From Microcaldota archaeon (GTDB taxonomy: Archaea; Micrarchaeota; Micrarchaeia; Micrarchaeales; Micrarchaeaceae), in contig JAKATX010000013.1 of assembly GCA_021818545.1 (NCBI GenBank), positions 62,001 through 126,000 on the forward strand: a DNA stretch of 64,000 nt, given 5' to 3'. The notes below the pieces were generated by a model that was not told the DNA's origin, made no database searches, and worked only from the letters and a program-made list of their open reading frames with translations. Both the position numbers and the translations under genes were made by a program. Below are positions 24,762 through 33,381 of this stretch, piece by piece. Numbering within the stretch: the first letter of the stretch is position 1; every line of letters begins with the position of its first letter.

Positions 24762-25841
24762 TCAGAGTCTCAGCCCTGTCGGCCCTATGTACTTGGAATC
24801 AGGCCGTATCAGCTTGTTATTTGCCACTTGCTCCATGTAATGCGCACACCAGCCGAAGGACCTCGCGGATGCAAATAGCGGCAAGTAGAATGCATGATCT
24901 ATTCCGAGTAGGTGCATGCAAAGCGCAGCATAAAAGTCGAGGTTAGCCGGAAGCTTCTTCCTATCCCATACTGTTTCCTCTATGGCAGCGGCCAAATCGT
25001 ACAGCTTCTCTTCATGCTTGAGTTTAGACAGCACCTTTAGTTCATTTTTCATGAACTGCGCACGTGGATCCGCATTTTTGTATATGCGGTGGCCGAATCC
25101 CATAATCTTTTCCTTGCGCGCCAACTTTTCATCCACTAATTTTATTGCCTCCTCTCTGCTGTCCATCTTAAGCATGTAATTGAGTATCTGGTCGTTCGCG
25201 CCCCCGTGTAGCGGGCCTTTTATGGTTGCCAATGCAGTCGTCATGGCGGCCCTCGGATCGGCAAGAGTGGAAGCAGTGACTCTCAATGCGAATGTAGATG
25301 CGTTGAGCTCATGCTCCATGTACAGTATAAGCAGTTTCTCCAAATGCTCCGCCATTTCTGAGTCCTTATTTCCAGTTAATAAGTAATAAAACCTCTCGGA
25401 ATATGTGCCTTCCGCCTTGCCCAGAACAGCGGTGCCGGATAATGCGTTTCGGCCGTCAGAAGCTATCCGAGGCATCTTCGCGGCGATCTCTAGCAACGCC
25501 TTGTCGGTTTTTGCCTCGTCCAGCGGAATGAGCGAGACCACAGAGCGCATCAGGTCTATCAACTCCGTGTGTTTAGGGATGAGCTTCATTATGCTCTCTG
25601 TGTTCTGGTCTATGTCAGAATTTTTAATGAGGAAATCCGAAAACCCTGAAAGTTCCTGCTCATTTGGCATGTGACCATACACAACGATGTACGCTGCCTG
25701 TTCAAATGTCGCTTTTTCTGCAAGATCGGTCGCGCTGTAGCCCCTGTACAGCAGCTTCCCCGTTTCGTTGTCTGCAGTGCATATCGCGCTCTCGTCCGCT
25801 ATGACACCTGCAAGCCCTTTTGGAACTATTATTGGATCCAT
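24762..25841 (-). CDS. prpC: Citrate/2-methylcitrate synthase
   Basis: This 359-residue citrate synthase-family enzyme condenses oxaloacetate with an acyl-CoA. The catalytic His is in KGPLHGGANDQI, the second His in GFGHRIYKNADPRA and the Asp in NLDFYAALCMHLLG; ARSFGWCAHYMEQ is near the C-terminus. It closes a minus-strand operon after PrpD and PrpB homologs, so propionyl-CoA is the likeliest acyl donor, though many archaeal enzymes also use acetyl-CoA. The start was placed at the ATG at 25841 (MDPIIVPKGL), 19 nt after PrpB. Confidence 0.9.
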   Translation of the reverse strand: MDPIIVPKGLAGVIADESAICTADNETGKLLYRGYSATDLAEKATFEQAAYIVVYGHMPNEQELSGFSDFLIKNSDIDQNTESIMKLIPKHTELIDLMRSVVSLIPLDEAKTDKALLEIAAKMPRIASDGRNALSGTAVLGKAEGTYSERFYYLLTGNKDSEMAEHLEKLLILYMEHELNASTFALRVTASTLADPRAAMTTALATIKGPLHGGANDQILNYMLKMDSREEAIKLVDEKLARKEKIMGFGHRIYKNADPRAQFMKNELKVLSKLKHEEKLYDLAAAIEETVWDRKKLPANLDFYAALCMHLLGIDHAFYLPLFASARSFGWCAHYMEQVANNKLIRPDSKYIGPTGLRL

Positions 25842-25860
25842 AATAAAACCCGTGCTGCAC

Positions 25861-26775
25861 TCATCGCCGCTTGGCTGTTTTGCCGGGCATTTTAGATTTT
25901 GAAAGCAGCGCGTCTTCATCAGCGTAATCCTTATAGCCTATCACTTTGTAGAATTCATCCCTTGTCATCAGGCGCTGCAGGACCTTTCTCTGCGTTCCGC
26001 TTTGGCGCAGCTCTTTATATATGGTGTCCATTGATGATAACGCGGCCCTGAACCCGGTAAGCGGAAATATTATTATCTTGTACCCTAGCCTCGCCAAGTC
26101 CTCCGAGCTTAGGAGTGGGCTTTTCCCGAATTCCGTCATATTGGCAAGAAGCGGAGCCCTTACTTTCTTTGCATACTCCTTGAATTCATCCTCGCTTTCC
26201 AGCGCTTCAGGAAATATTACGTCCGCCCCTGCCTTTAGGTACAGCCTGCCCCTCTCTATGGCCCCATCAAGACCCTCTATCGCCCTGGAGTCCGTCCTTG
26301 CTATTATGATGAAAGCTTTGTCCTTTCTGCTGCCCACTGCGACTTTCACCTTCTGGGCCATGGCATCCGCCGGTATTATCTTCTTGCCGGAGAGATGGCC
26401 ACATTTTTTAGGAAGGTCTTGATCCTCCATGTGTATTGCAGCCGCACCTGCCGCTTCCATCGTCCTTATCGTGCGCACCACATTCAACGTCTCGCCGAAT
26501 CCAGTATCTATGTCAACTATAAGCGGGAGCCCGGACATAGAAGTTATTTTGCGCGTCTCTGCGGCAACCTCATCGAGGGTTGTCAATGACAAGTCGGGAA
26601 GTCCCATAGACCCTGCGACTCCAGATCCAGATAAGTATAACGCTCTGAAGCCCGCCCGTTGGGCAAGGAGCGCAGATATGCCGCTGAACACGCCTGGCGC
26701 TACCACGTAGCCATTCCTTATTATCTTGCGCAGCTCTTTCGGCCCGGAATTTATGTTGTCTTTAAGAATCGACAT
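25861..26775 (-). CDS. prpB: 2-methylisocitrate lyase (PrpB-like)
   Basis: This 304-residue enzyme is of the isocitrate lyase/PEP mutase TIM-barrel family. It cleaves 2-methylisocitrate to pyruvate and succinate. Visible motifs are YLSGSGVAGSMGLPD, the Mg-binding IVDIDTGFGE, EDQDLPKKCGHLSGK with the catalytic Cys, and ARTDSRAIEG. The start at 26775 (MSILKDNINSG) has a GTGGT-type ribosome site upstream and overlaps the end of prpD by 14 nt, implying coupled translation. It shares an operon with PrpD and the citrate synthase homolog. Confidence 0.92.
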   Translation of the reverse strand: MSILKDNINSGPKELRKIIRNGYVVAPGVFSGISALLAQRAGFRALYLSGSGVAGSMGLPDLSLTTLDEVAAETRKITSMSGLPLIVDIDTGFGETLNVVRTIRTMEAAGAAAIHMEDQDLPKKCGHLSGKKIIPADAMAQKVKVAVGSRKDKAFIIIARTDSRAIEGLDGAIERGRLYLKAGADVIFPEALESEDEFKEYAKKVRAPLLANMTEFGKSPLLSSEDLARLGYKIIIFPLTGFRAALSSMDTIYKELRQSGTQRKVLQRLMTRDEFYKVIGYKDYADEDALLSKSKMPGKTAKRR

Positions 26776-28090
26776 TTGATACCACTTCAAACATATCAGA
26801 AACATCGCGCTTGTCTAATTCCTTTCCTACCTTTATTATGCCGTCGACCTTGGATTCGTCTCCCATTATGGATACGCCCTTGGCCCTCAGCTCATCCCAT
26901 GAGTAGGGGTTCTTGAAATGGCCCTTTGGCACAACGACCTCGCTTTCTGCGCTTGATTCGGATGCAGTTACCTTTATCTTTATTGGCAGGTATTCCGGAT
27001 ACATCGAATCGAACTTTTGCGATACACTGAACTTCATTTTATCTATCAAATCAAGTATACGCACATCGCTTAGATATTTATCTTCGTAAGAATCAAGTTT
27101 TGGCCTTCCGTACAGCAGTGAATATGCTATTATATAAGGCAGGCTGTGGTCCGCAGTCTCCTTTGTTTTGGGCCTCAGCTTTTCGGGATCCTTTACAATT
27201 ATTTTGTTGGCGACTGAGAATGTCTCTACGTTTATCTCCTTTATCGCGCCGGTGACCTTGCCCTTGAGTTCCAGTGCTGCCTCGACGCCACTCATCGCGT
27301 GGTATTCCACAGGATAGTTCTTTATCATTGTCTTCCTTACCCTGTCCTCCGCGAGGTTGAGGTCGAACGCCCCTGAGACCTGCTTGAAGAATCCCATTTC
27401 CCCTTCGAATATTGGTGCCGGCCCGGTCAGGCCCTTCTGCGCCAACAAGGCGGCAAAAATGCTGTTTCTGGATGCATTGGCGGCAGTGCAGCCCTTCCAC
27501 ATGCTCAGTTCGCCTGCGCGGGTCTGTCTTAAGCTTATGTTGTTGTTTATGGCGAGATTCAATGCATGCACGAAGCGGCCGTTTTCGAGGCCCATAAGGC
27601 TGCCAAGACCTGCAGCTGAGGAAATCGATATGTAGGTTACGTGATCCCAGCCCCGATCCCTTATTGAGACGGCATCTGAAAGCGAACATACCACCTGATA
27701 CGCGACCTTTATGGCCTTTATCGCATCTGCGCCCTTGCTGCCAAGCGCGTAGGAAAGCGATAATATAGGCGGTATGTTATCGGATGGGTGCAGCGCCTCC
27801 TTTGAAAGGTAGGTATCATTGTAATCCAGATATCTAGTCATAGAGCCGTTTATGAATGCGGACGTCTCAACTGACGCTTCCTGGCCTGAGAAGTATATGG
27901 GTGAATTGTGCGGCCCTTGGGATGGCAGCAGCGCGGATTGCATCAGCTTTATGGGCACCGCATCCTTTGCACCATATGCCACGAATATGGAGTCAACTAT
28001 GCGCTTTTTAATCTCGTCCGAATCCGCATTATCTACTCCTGTCTTGTCCAACGCCTTGGAATACTCGTATATTTCCTGTGCTATAGCCAT
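26762..28090 (-). CDS. prpD: 2-methylcitrate dehydratase (PrpD/MmgE family)
   Basis: The 442-residue MmgE/PrpD-family protein has an N-terminal helical domain (RYLDYNDTYLSKEALHPSDN, the family signature including the DYDD/HPSD-type site) and a C-terminal lid containing NYPVEYHAMSGVEAAL. It dehydrates 2-methylcitrate to methylaconitate. It is the first gene of the prpDBC operon. The chosen start at 28090 gives MAIAQEIYEYSKAL. An aconitase would be needed to complete the cycle and is not in this window. Confidence 0.9.
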   Translation of the reverse strand: MAIAQEIYEYSKALDKTGVDNADSDEIKKRIVDSIFVAYGAKDAVPIKLMQSALLPSQGPHNSPIYFSGQEASVETSAFINGSMTRYLDYNDTYLSKEALHPSDNIPPILSLSYALGSKGADAIKAIKVAYQVVCSLSDAVSIRDRGWDHVTYISISSAAGLGSLMGLENGRFVHALNLAINNNISLRQTRAGELSMWKGCTAANASRNSIFAALLAQKGLTGPAPIFEGEMGFFKQVSGAFDLNLAEDRVRKTMIKNYPVEYHAMSGVEAALELKGKVTGAIKEINVETFSVANKIIVKDPEKLRPKTKETADHSLPYIIAYSLLYGRPKLDSYEDKYLSDVRILDLIDKMKFSVSQKFDSMYPEYLPIKIKVTASESSAESEVVVPKGHFKNPYSWDELRAKGVSIMGDESKVDGIIKVGKELDKRDVSDMFEVVSNVDS

Positions 28091-28275
28091 ATTCAATGCC
28101 TGCAATCCTATTACCGACCTGATGTGCATTTTTCCACACTGCCAGGAAGGAAAACGGGGTGTATGTTTGACTATTAATTCATTAATAATTTATAACTGCC
28201 ATTATGCACGCTGGTCCTTTATTCTTGCTTTGTACGGCCTCTAGCTAAGTTTTTTATCGCTTTAATGCGTTGATT

Positions 28276-29592
28276 ATGACCATGGACAGCAAAAAATATG
28301 GGGATGATGAAGTAATAAACAAGCTAATGAATGGCGAACTCTCATTATCGGGCTTATCGATGTTTCTAGAGGATGAGAGCCAGTCTTCAAGGATAAGGAG
28401 GCTTTACCTCGAGAAGAAATACGGCATAAAGTTCCAGTATATAGTTTCGGGAAACATGGACAACGAGGATGCCGGCAAGAGGAATATAGAGAACATGATA
28501 GGAGCCACCCAGAGGCCTCTTGGTTTCGTTGAAGCCAAGATAAATGGGGAACACCTGAGCGGCATAAAACCGATTTTCCTTTCCACCACTGAAGGCAGGC
28601 TCGTCGCAGGGGTTGCAAGGGGCCTTAAAGCAATCAATAGCGGCGCAGGGGCAACGACAACCATAATAGATGACAAAATGACAAGGAGCATAATAATAGA
28701 GACTTCGGGCGCCAGGGAGTCTAAGCGCATAATGTCATTTGTCAAAAGCAATGAGGGCTTCAAGTTCATCAAGGCGGAATTCTCAAACCATACGAAACAC
28801 GGAGAACTGCTGGGCATAGACTGCTACACCACAGGCAGGAACCTATTCATCGTCTACAAGGCAAAGACCGGAGCCGCAATGGGCATGAACATGGTCACCA
28901 TCGCATCCAACAACACCACTGCGAAATTGGTAGACAGACTTAATGAAGAGAGGAAGAAGCAAAATGCGTTCGAAAAGGAGTTAGAGCGGTCATCGCTATC
29001 ATCTACGAAAAAGCTGCTGCACGTGCTGAGCGAAAGCGGGAATCTGTGTATCGACAAGAAGCCTGCGATGAAGAATGTCCTGGTAGGCAGAGGGGTGTCC
29101 ATAATAGCTGAAGCAGTCATACCAAAGGAAGTGGTGAAGGCTACGCTAAAGACAGATCCTGAAAGCATGGCGAAGATAAATTACGTCAAGAATTACGTTG
29201 GGTCCGGATTGGCCGGCTCCCTCGCGCATAACGCACAAGTGGCGAATGTACTGAATGCGGCTTTCGACGCGTATGGGCAGGACGTCGCGCAGATAGTGGA
29301 CGGGGTCAATGCATTCGACGACGTTGCGGTGACTGAAGCGGGGGATTTGTACGTCTCAATATACATTCCTGCTTTGGAGGTAGGGACGTATGGCGGCGGC
29401 ACCATCAGGGAGACGCCAAAAGAGCTGCTTTTTGCTTCGGGCGTGTACGGCGAAGGGGATAACGAAGGAAAGACGAAGTACATGCTTGCGGAACTCATAG
29501 CCACAGTATGCCTAGCCGGTGAGCTGAACCTTCTCGCGGCCGAATCTTCCGGACAGCTAACCAAGGCGCATGCCAGCATAAAGCGCGGGTAA
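28276..29592 (+). CDS. hmgA: HMG-CoA reductase (class I)
   Basis: This ~438-residue enzyme makes mevalonate for archaeal isoprenoid lipids using NADPH. Catalytic residues by family knowledge are all visible: Glu in ENMIGATQRPLG, Lys in IDKKPAMKNV, Asp in YGQDVAQIV and His in LTKAHASIKRG. The dinucleotide loop normally GDAMGMNM reads GAAMGMNM here, so the Asp that helps position NADP is Ala. The ATG at 28276 or 28282 is preferred over the track TTG. The stop is two bases before a TnpB element, so insertion left the coding sequence intact. Confidence 0.93.
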   Translation: MTMDSKKYGDDEVINKLMNGELSLSGLSMFLEDESQSSRIRRLYLEKKYGIKFQYIVSGNMDNEDAGKRNIENMIGATQRPLGFVEAKINGEHLSGIKPIFLSTTEGRLVAGVARGLKAINSGAGATTTIIDDKMTRSIIIETSGARESKRIMSFVKSNEGFKFIKAEFSNHTKHGELLGIDCYTTGRNLFIVYKAKTGAAMGMNMVTIASNNTTAKLVDRLNEERKKQNAFEKELERSSLSSTKKLLHVLSESGNLCIDKKPAMKNVLVGRGVSIIAEAVIPKEVVKATLKTDPESMAKINYVKNYVGSGLAGSLAHNAQVANVLNAAFDAYGQDVAQIVDGVNAFDDVAVTEAGDLYVSIYIPALEVGTYGGGTIRETPKELLFASGVYGEGDNEGKTKYMLAELIATVCLAGELNLLAAESSGQLTKAHASIKRG

Positions 29593-29637
29593 ACGTGACA
29601 TCCTCCCACCCGTGAACGGCGTGGGCTTCCTCTGCGT

Positions 29638-30858
29638 TCATGCAATCGCTGCATCCCGCAAAGGATGTGTTTTATCGGTTCTCAGTTCGCCGAGTCCGTT
29701 TGCATTCCCTGTTGGAACGTATTGACGATTCTCTCCCTGAGCGTGACTTTCCCTCTGTCCGAGGGTAGCTCTGTTGAGTATGTTTATTGATGCGTTTATG
29801 TCCCTGTCCTTTGACATTCCGCATCTCTGGCAGATGTACGTTCTTTCCGAGAGTGGCATCTCCTGAATGTTGCCGCAATTACTGCACTCCTTTGAGGTGT
29901 TCCTTGCATCCACTTTGACTACACTCAAACCAGCACTTTCAGCCTTGTATGAGAGGAGTTGGATGAACCTGTTCCATGAAGCGTCATGTATCGAACTTGC
30001 CAACCTATGATTCTTTACCATGTTTTGGATACGGAGGTCTTCTACTGCGAATGAAGTGTATCCTGAATTGACGAGAGCGTCTGAAAGTTTATGCAGGTAG
30101 TCGCCAGATTGATTTGCGGAATATTCGTATGTTTTTTGGAGATGCGCCTTTGCCCTCTGCCTTCTCCTTGAGCCTTTGTTCCTCCTTGCGACTATTCTCT
30201 GCCAATGTGCAATCCTCTTTCTGTTCTGTTGCATGAACTTCGGTTTTTCTATCTTAGTTCCATCTGACAGTGCAACAAATGAATCCAGCCCCAAATCTAT
30301 CCCTACTGGATTGGTATCTTCCACTTTGGGAATTTTGACATTTGTTATCGTTGTGAAAACTGCATAATAACTCTTTCCTTCCCTCTTTATCGAAAGAGTC
30401 TTTATTGCACCTTCTATCTTCCTATGCAACTCTATCGGCATTGTTCCTATTCTTGAGACCCTTAGCCTGCCCTTCCTTATCGAGAAAGAACCGTTGTCCT
30501 GTGGATATGTTATTGACTTGTATCTGTCCCGTGACCTGAATCTCGGGAATCCTGCCTTTCTGTTTCCTTCCTTGATCCTTCTGAAGAAGTTCTGGTATGC
30601 TTTTAGAAGCCTGAATTCTATCTCGCATCTTGTCTGCGAATAGAGTTTCAGGTATCTCTTGTCATCTTGGATTGCCTCTTTTACGAATCTGTTGAATTGA
30701 GCCATCGAGACCTTGGTCTTTCCATTTTTATAGGACTCGATTGACTTCTCAAGAATCTTGTTGTAGAACTGTTGTGCAATAATCAGCCTTTCGTCTATCT
30801 CTCCCTGCCTTGTAGCGTCAGGGTGGATTCTGAACTTGTAGGCTCTTGTCAGTTCCAT
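29638..30858 (-). CDS. tnpB: TnpB RNA-guided nuclease (IS605 OrfB), intact
   Basis: The protein has about 406 residues. An N-terminal OrfB helix-turn region begins ELTRAYKFRIHPD. The RuvC-like nuclease residues are present as GIDLGLDSF (Asp), FAVEDLRIQN (Glu) and DRDINASINI (Asp). A four-Cys zinc ribbon CSNCG...CQRCG lies between. All catalytic elements are intact. The start at 30858 is 28-37 nt downstream of a TATA box (GTATAAATA, ~30886-30895), so the transcript is probably leaderless. TnpB proteins cut DNA at sites next to a short motif, directed by RNA from the element's right end, which helps keep the element in place. Confidence 0.93.
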   Translation of the reverse strand: MELTRAYKFRIHPDATRQGEIDERLIIAQQFYNKILEKSIESYKNGKTKVSMAQFNRFVKEAIQDDKRYLKLYSQTRCEIEFRLLKAYQNFFRRIKEGNRKAGFPRFRSRDRYKSITYPQDNGSFSIRKGRLRVSRIGTMPIELHRKIEGAIKTLSIKREGKSYYAVFTTITNVKIPKVEDTNPVGIDLGLDSFVALSDGTKIEKPKFMQQNRKRIAHWQRIVARRNKGSRRRQRAKAHLQKTYEYSANQSGDYLHKLSDALVNSGYTSFAVEDLRIQNMVKNHRLASSIHDASWNRFIQLLSYKAESAGLSVVKVDARNTSKECSNCGNIQEMPLSERTYICQRCGMSKDRDINASINILNRATLGQRESHAQGENRQYVPTGNANGLGELRTDKTHPLRDAAIA

Positions 30859-30885
30859 GCAACCTATATTTCCATCCATATTTAT

Positions 30886-30895
30886 ACGCCTTACT
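30886..30895 (-). promoter_or_regulatory. TATA box of tnpB
   Basis: GTATAAATAT lies on the minus strand just inside the element's left end, ~28 nt before the tnpB ATG. The second element keeps the equivalent GGTATATAAA. Confidence 0.5.
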
Positions 30896-31048
30896 ACGGT
30901 TCGCTTTCATCCCACCCATGAATGGTGTGGGATTTCCCGCTCACTTTGTTAATACGTCAGAATAGCAGCCGATAAATTGCCTGCGCTTTAGGAGTGTTTA
31001 GGCCAGACGATGACGCGCAGTGCAGGCAGGTTTGCCCGTGAACAGTAT

Positions 31049-31849
31049 TCACTTGGCAAGGCGCATGGCGGCCCCCTTGGACATCAAAGAGCTTAGCTTC
31101 GACTGCAGTTCCAACTCCTTCCGCAATTCTTCCAACGCCACGGGCGCTTCGTATTTGCTGCTCATAAACCGCGAGTCGTAGATTTTATCGAGCTCCGCAG
31201 TGGCGCCGTCAAGATCCAGTATATGAGTGCTTATGCCTGCAAGCTTTTCCGGTTTACGCAACGTACGCCTTAGAAACTTGGGCATGTTCATTCCCTTATT
31301 CGCCTTCAGCGCTTGGGCGAACCCCAGCTTGGCATAGTCGTAGGAGAAGCACTGCGTAGCCCATCTTATGTTGCGCTGCGCATCGGCTAGTTCATTTCCT
31401 TCCAGAGAACCTAGACTCGTGGCCAGCAGGCGATTGCGCTCGTTTATTGACTCCTGCCTTTGCTTTACGGCTTCAAGCATTGCGTCCGCAATGGCGCCAT
31501 TGTCAAAGGGCTTGCCGTTAACCTTTTGGGTTACGTAGAACCCTATCAGCTCCGCGAGCCCTTCCGCCAGCCTCCTGTCCCGCGGGCGGCTGTACGAGAA
31601 TTCCAAGAACGGCATGGCATCAAATGATATCTTGAACGTCAGGGCGTGCGCCAGCTCATGGCTTATGAGCTGGTCTATGTGATATCCTGTTTTCTCTGCA
31701 GCATAAGAGTCACCATTCGCCTCGGCCTTTTCCATTGTCTTGAACAGATTGTATGCGGGCTTGTAGAATATTATTGAACCTTTTTCATAGCAGGCAGCCG
31801 CACCGATGTACTCCTTGTCGCACTGGAATACCAATGGTATGCCGTCCAA
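31049..31849 (-). CDS. HExxH zinc metalloprotease-like protein, N-terminus frameshifted
   Basis: This ORF of 266 residues contains the zinc motif LISHELAHALTF (HExxH) and a downstream Glu in RLAEGLAELIGFY that could be the third ligand, so a gluzincin-like fold is likely. The ORF starts only at a TTG inside what looks like a continuing domain, because the frame is open upstream to a TAA. Adding one A to an AAA run near 31880 would join it to the protein-like frame 31873-32117. The true gene may therefore be ~355 residues. The C-terminal third is helical and charged. The substrate is unknown. Confidence 0.65.
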   Translation of the reverse strand: MDGIPLVFQCDKEYIGAAACYEKGSIIFYKPAYNLFKTMEKAEANGDSYAAEKTGYHIDQLISHELAHALTFKISFDAMPFLEFSYSRPRDRRLAEGLAELIGFYVTQKVNGKPFDNGAIADAMLEAVKQRQESINERNRLLATSLGSLEGNELADAQRNIRWATQCFSYDYAKLGFAQALKANKGMNMPKFLRRTLRKPEKLAGISTHILDLDGATAELDKIYDSRFMSSKYEAPVALEELRKELELQSKLSSLMSKGAAMRLAK

Positions 31850-31872
31850 TTCCTTTGGGGGCTTCTCTAATG

Positions 31873-32117
31873 TTAGGTTTGAAGTTCGTTACGCAGGCCG
31901 GAGTAAAGTTCATTGTACAAATCAGCGTAAATCGTTCTTGTCTCATTGACAATCGCTTTTGCACGGATATCGATGTATGTACGAAAATTTGCGTATTTGT
32001 CTTCGCTGGACTGGAGCTTTGTGGAAGGCCTTTCGGCATCGGACGCAGCGCCCTTGTCAATTGTCTTTTGTGCCGTAATATCACACTATCTGCTTTTCTG
32101 CGTCTGCTATATGACAT
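31873..32117 (-). pseudogene. Probable N-terminal part of the HExxH gene, out of frame
   Basis: An ATG at 32117 (MSYSRRRKADSV) lies ~25 nt after a TATA box (ATATAAAAAG, 32142-32150), so a leaderless start is likely. After RHK, one extra A in the AAAA run would lead into the protein-like frame TIDKGAASDAERPSTKL... then YANFRTYIDIRAKAIVNE and YNELYSGLRNELQT-stop at 31873. A second extra A joins that to the protease ORF. Both repairs are single A insertions in A runs, which suggests either sequencing under-calls or true decay. The stretch 32118-32198 holds only the promoter. Confidence 0.45.
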
Positions 32118-32198
32118 GGTGCGGGACAATGTATATGGAGCTTTTTATATGCGGTTTTATCAGAGCATGCAATTGGGCGCTGAAAACCCATTATGCAG

Positions 32199-33377
32199 TT
32201 ATGGCTGCATCCAGTCTATCTCGTAGTACTCGTAGTCGCTCTTTGGAAGCTCTATCATCCTGGCCTTGTAGTACGTGACTGCGGTTTCCCTGTCGGCTAT
32301 TGCGATTATCAGCTCAAGCTTGTGCGCCTTTGCCTCGCTTATTATGGCTGACAGCTCGGCTCCGCCTATGTACTCGTCCTCGCTCAGCGATAGCATGGCG
32401 AACCTCGGGCTGTCGATGCCCGGTATCTCTATGTCATTGCCCTTCCTGTGGTAAAGCACGAAATCCATGCCCAGCTTTTTCTTCCTGCTCCTGCCGGGTA
32501 TTGCAAGTATGAAAGTTTTCCTAACTGAATGCGCCACTCTTATGGCCCTGGCCCATTCAGATATCAGCAGCTTTGCGTCCCTGGGGAACACGTGCACCAC
32601 GTGCTTGGAGTGCACCCATGCTGGGTCGTCCTTCACAGGGCGGGCCCCGGGGAAGTATATCCTGAAATGAGTGCCGAACTTGAAACCCGTCTTGACCACA
32701 TAGCCCTTGCTGCGCCAGTCCTTGTAGACGTCGTACAGCTTAGGGAAGTCAGACCGTCTCTTTGTCGCAGTATCCAGTATATTGGCTTTTGTCGAATTCT
32801 TGACATCCAGCATGCCTGCCTCGATCAGGAACACCGTCTCGTATATGTCAAGCTTGTTGAGCATGCCGTGGTCGCTCAGCTTGTAGGTGCCGTACTGCCC
32901 TAACCAGCTCTCTAGGTATATCTTCTTGCCGTCCTCAGGGTCATCGACCACTGTGATCATGTCCTCCGGGAAGAATACACCGCTGAGCTTGCGGCCCTTT
33001 GCCTTGAATCCGGATTGGGGATACTTCTTTGACGGCAGACGGCCGGCGGACTCCCTGAAGCTATCGGACATGCTCCTTATGGCCAGGCCCCTATCGCGCC
33101 AATCCTTGTAGGTGAAGTACCGCGCCATGAATTTGTGGCTGTGGCTGAACCGCTCCGCTACCTGATTAAAGTGCATCAAGGAGCCCGTTGATGCATACCT
33201 GCACTCCGCATTTCGCACATCCATAAGGAATAGGGCCTCCTCTGGCATGAGGAACAATCCATCCTTTGTGATGGTGCCTATGTTGCCGTTCCTTAGCGTG
33301 TCTATGCCTGATTGATCAGTTACGCAGAACGTCTTCGCCTTATGATCGAATTTTATAGTTAGCAATGCGGACACCAT
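32199..33377 (-). CDS. endA: Three-unit (epsilon-2) tRNA-splicing endonuclease EndA
   Basis: This 392-residue single-chain endonuclease removes tRNA introns at bulge-helix-bulge motifs. The catalytic triad fits Y241 (FGTHFRIYFPG), H256 (WVHSKHVVHV) and K287 (HSVRKTF). Ahead of this catalytic unit lie two extra segments (ARYFTYKDWRDRGLAI; YDVYKDWRSKGYVVKTGFKFG), showing a duplicated alpha-type N-unit. Sequence after ~290 is a C-terminal beta-like unit. This length and three-unit order match the epsilon-2 enzyme reported from Micrarchaeum/ARMAN, which accepts non-canonical introns. Introns in tRNA-Ile and tRNA-Arg here are likely substrates. It is followed by dphB within 4 nt on the upstream side. 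Confidence 0.88.
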   Translation of the reverse strand: MVSALLTIKFDHKAKTFCVTDQSGIDTLRNGNIGTITKDGLFLMPEEALFLMDVRNAECRYASTGSLMHFNQVAERFSHSHKFMARYFTYKDWRDRGLAIRSMSDSFRESAGRLPSKKYPQSGFKAKGRKLSGVFFPEDMITVVDDPEDGKKIYLESWLGQYGTYKLSDHGMLNKLDIYETVFLIEAGMLDVKNSTKANILDTATKRRSDFPKLYDVYKDWRSKGYVVKTGFKFGTHFRIYFPGARPVKDDPAWVHSKHVVHVFPRDAKLLISEWARAIRVAHSVRKTFILAIPGRSRKKKLGMDFVLYHRKGNDIEIPGIDSPRFAMLSLSEDEYIGGAELSAIISEAKAHKLELIIAIADRETAVTYYKARMIELPKSDYEYYEIDWMQP

Positions 33378-33381
33378 TTAA

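Larger units (their letters stand above)
29595..30944 (-). mobile_element. IS1341-type (IS200/IS605-like) element carrying intact TnpB, no TnpA
   Basis: The element spans from GTGACATCC (29595) to about 30944. Each end holds a near-identical imperfect hairpin: CCCACCCAT/ATGGTGTGGG at the left (30911-30931) and CCCACCCGT/ACGGCGTGGG at the right. The differences preserve pairing. The right end (on the element strand) finishes GGAGGATGTCAC, as does the second element at 53109. This is the expected 3' end of the TnpB guide-RNA scaffold, with flanking hmgA sequence as guide. No Y1 transposase TnpA is present, so movement needs help in trans. The exact left boundary is uncertain. Confidence 0.75.

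Noticed and set aside
28840-28900. HMG-CoA reductase thought to lack its catalytic Asp
   Set aside because: The altered Asp is in the DAMGMN cofactor loop. The catalytic Asp (GQDVAQ), Glu, Lys and His are all present.
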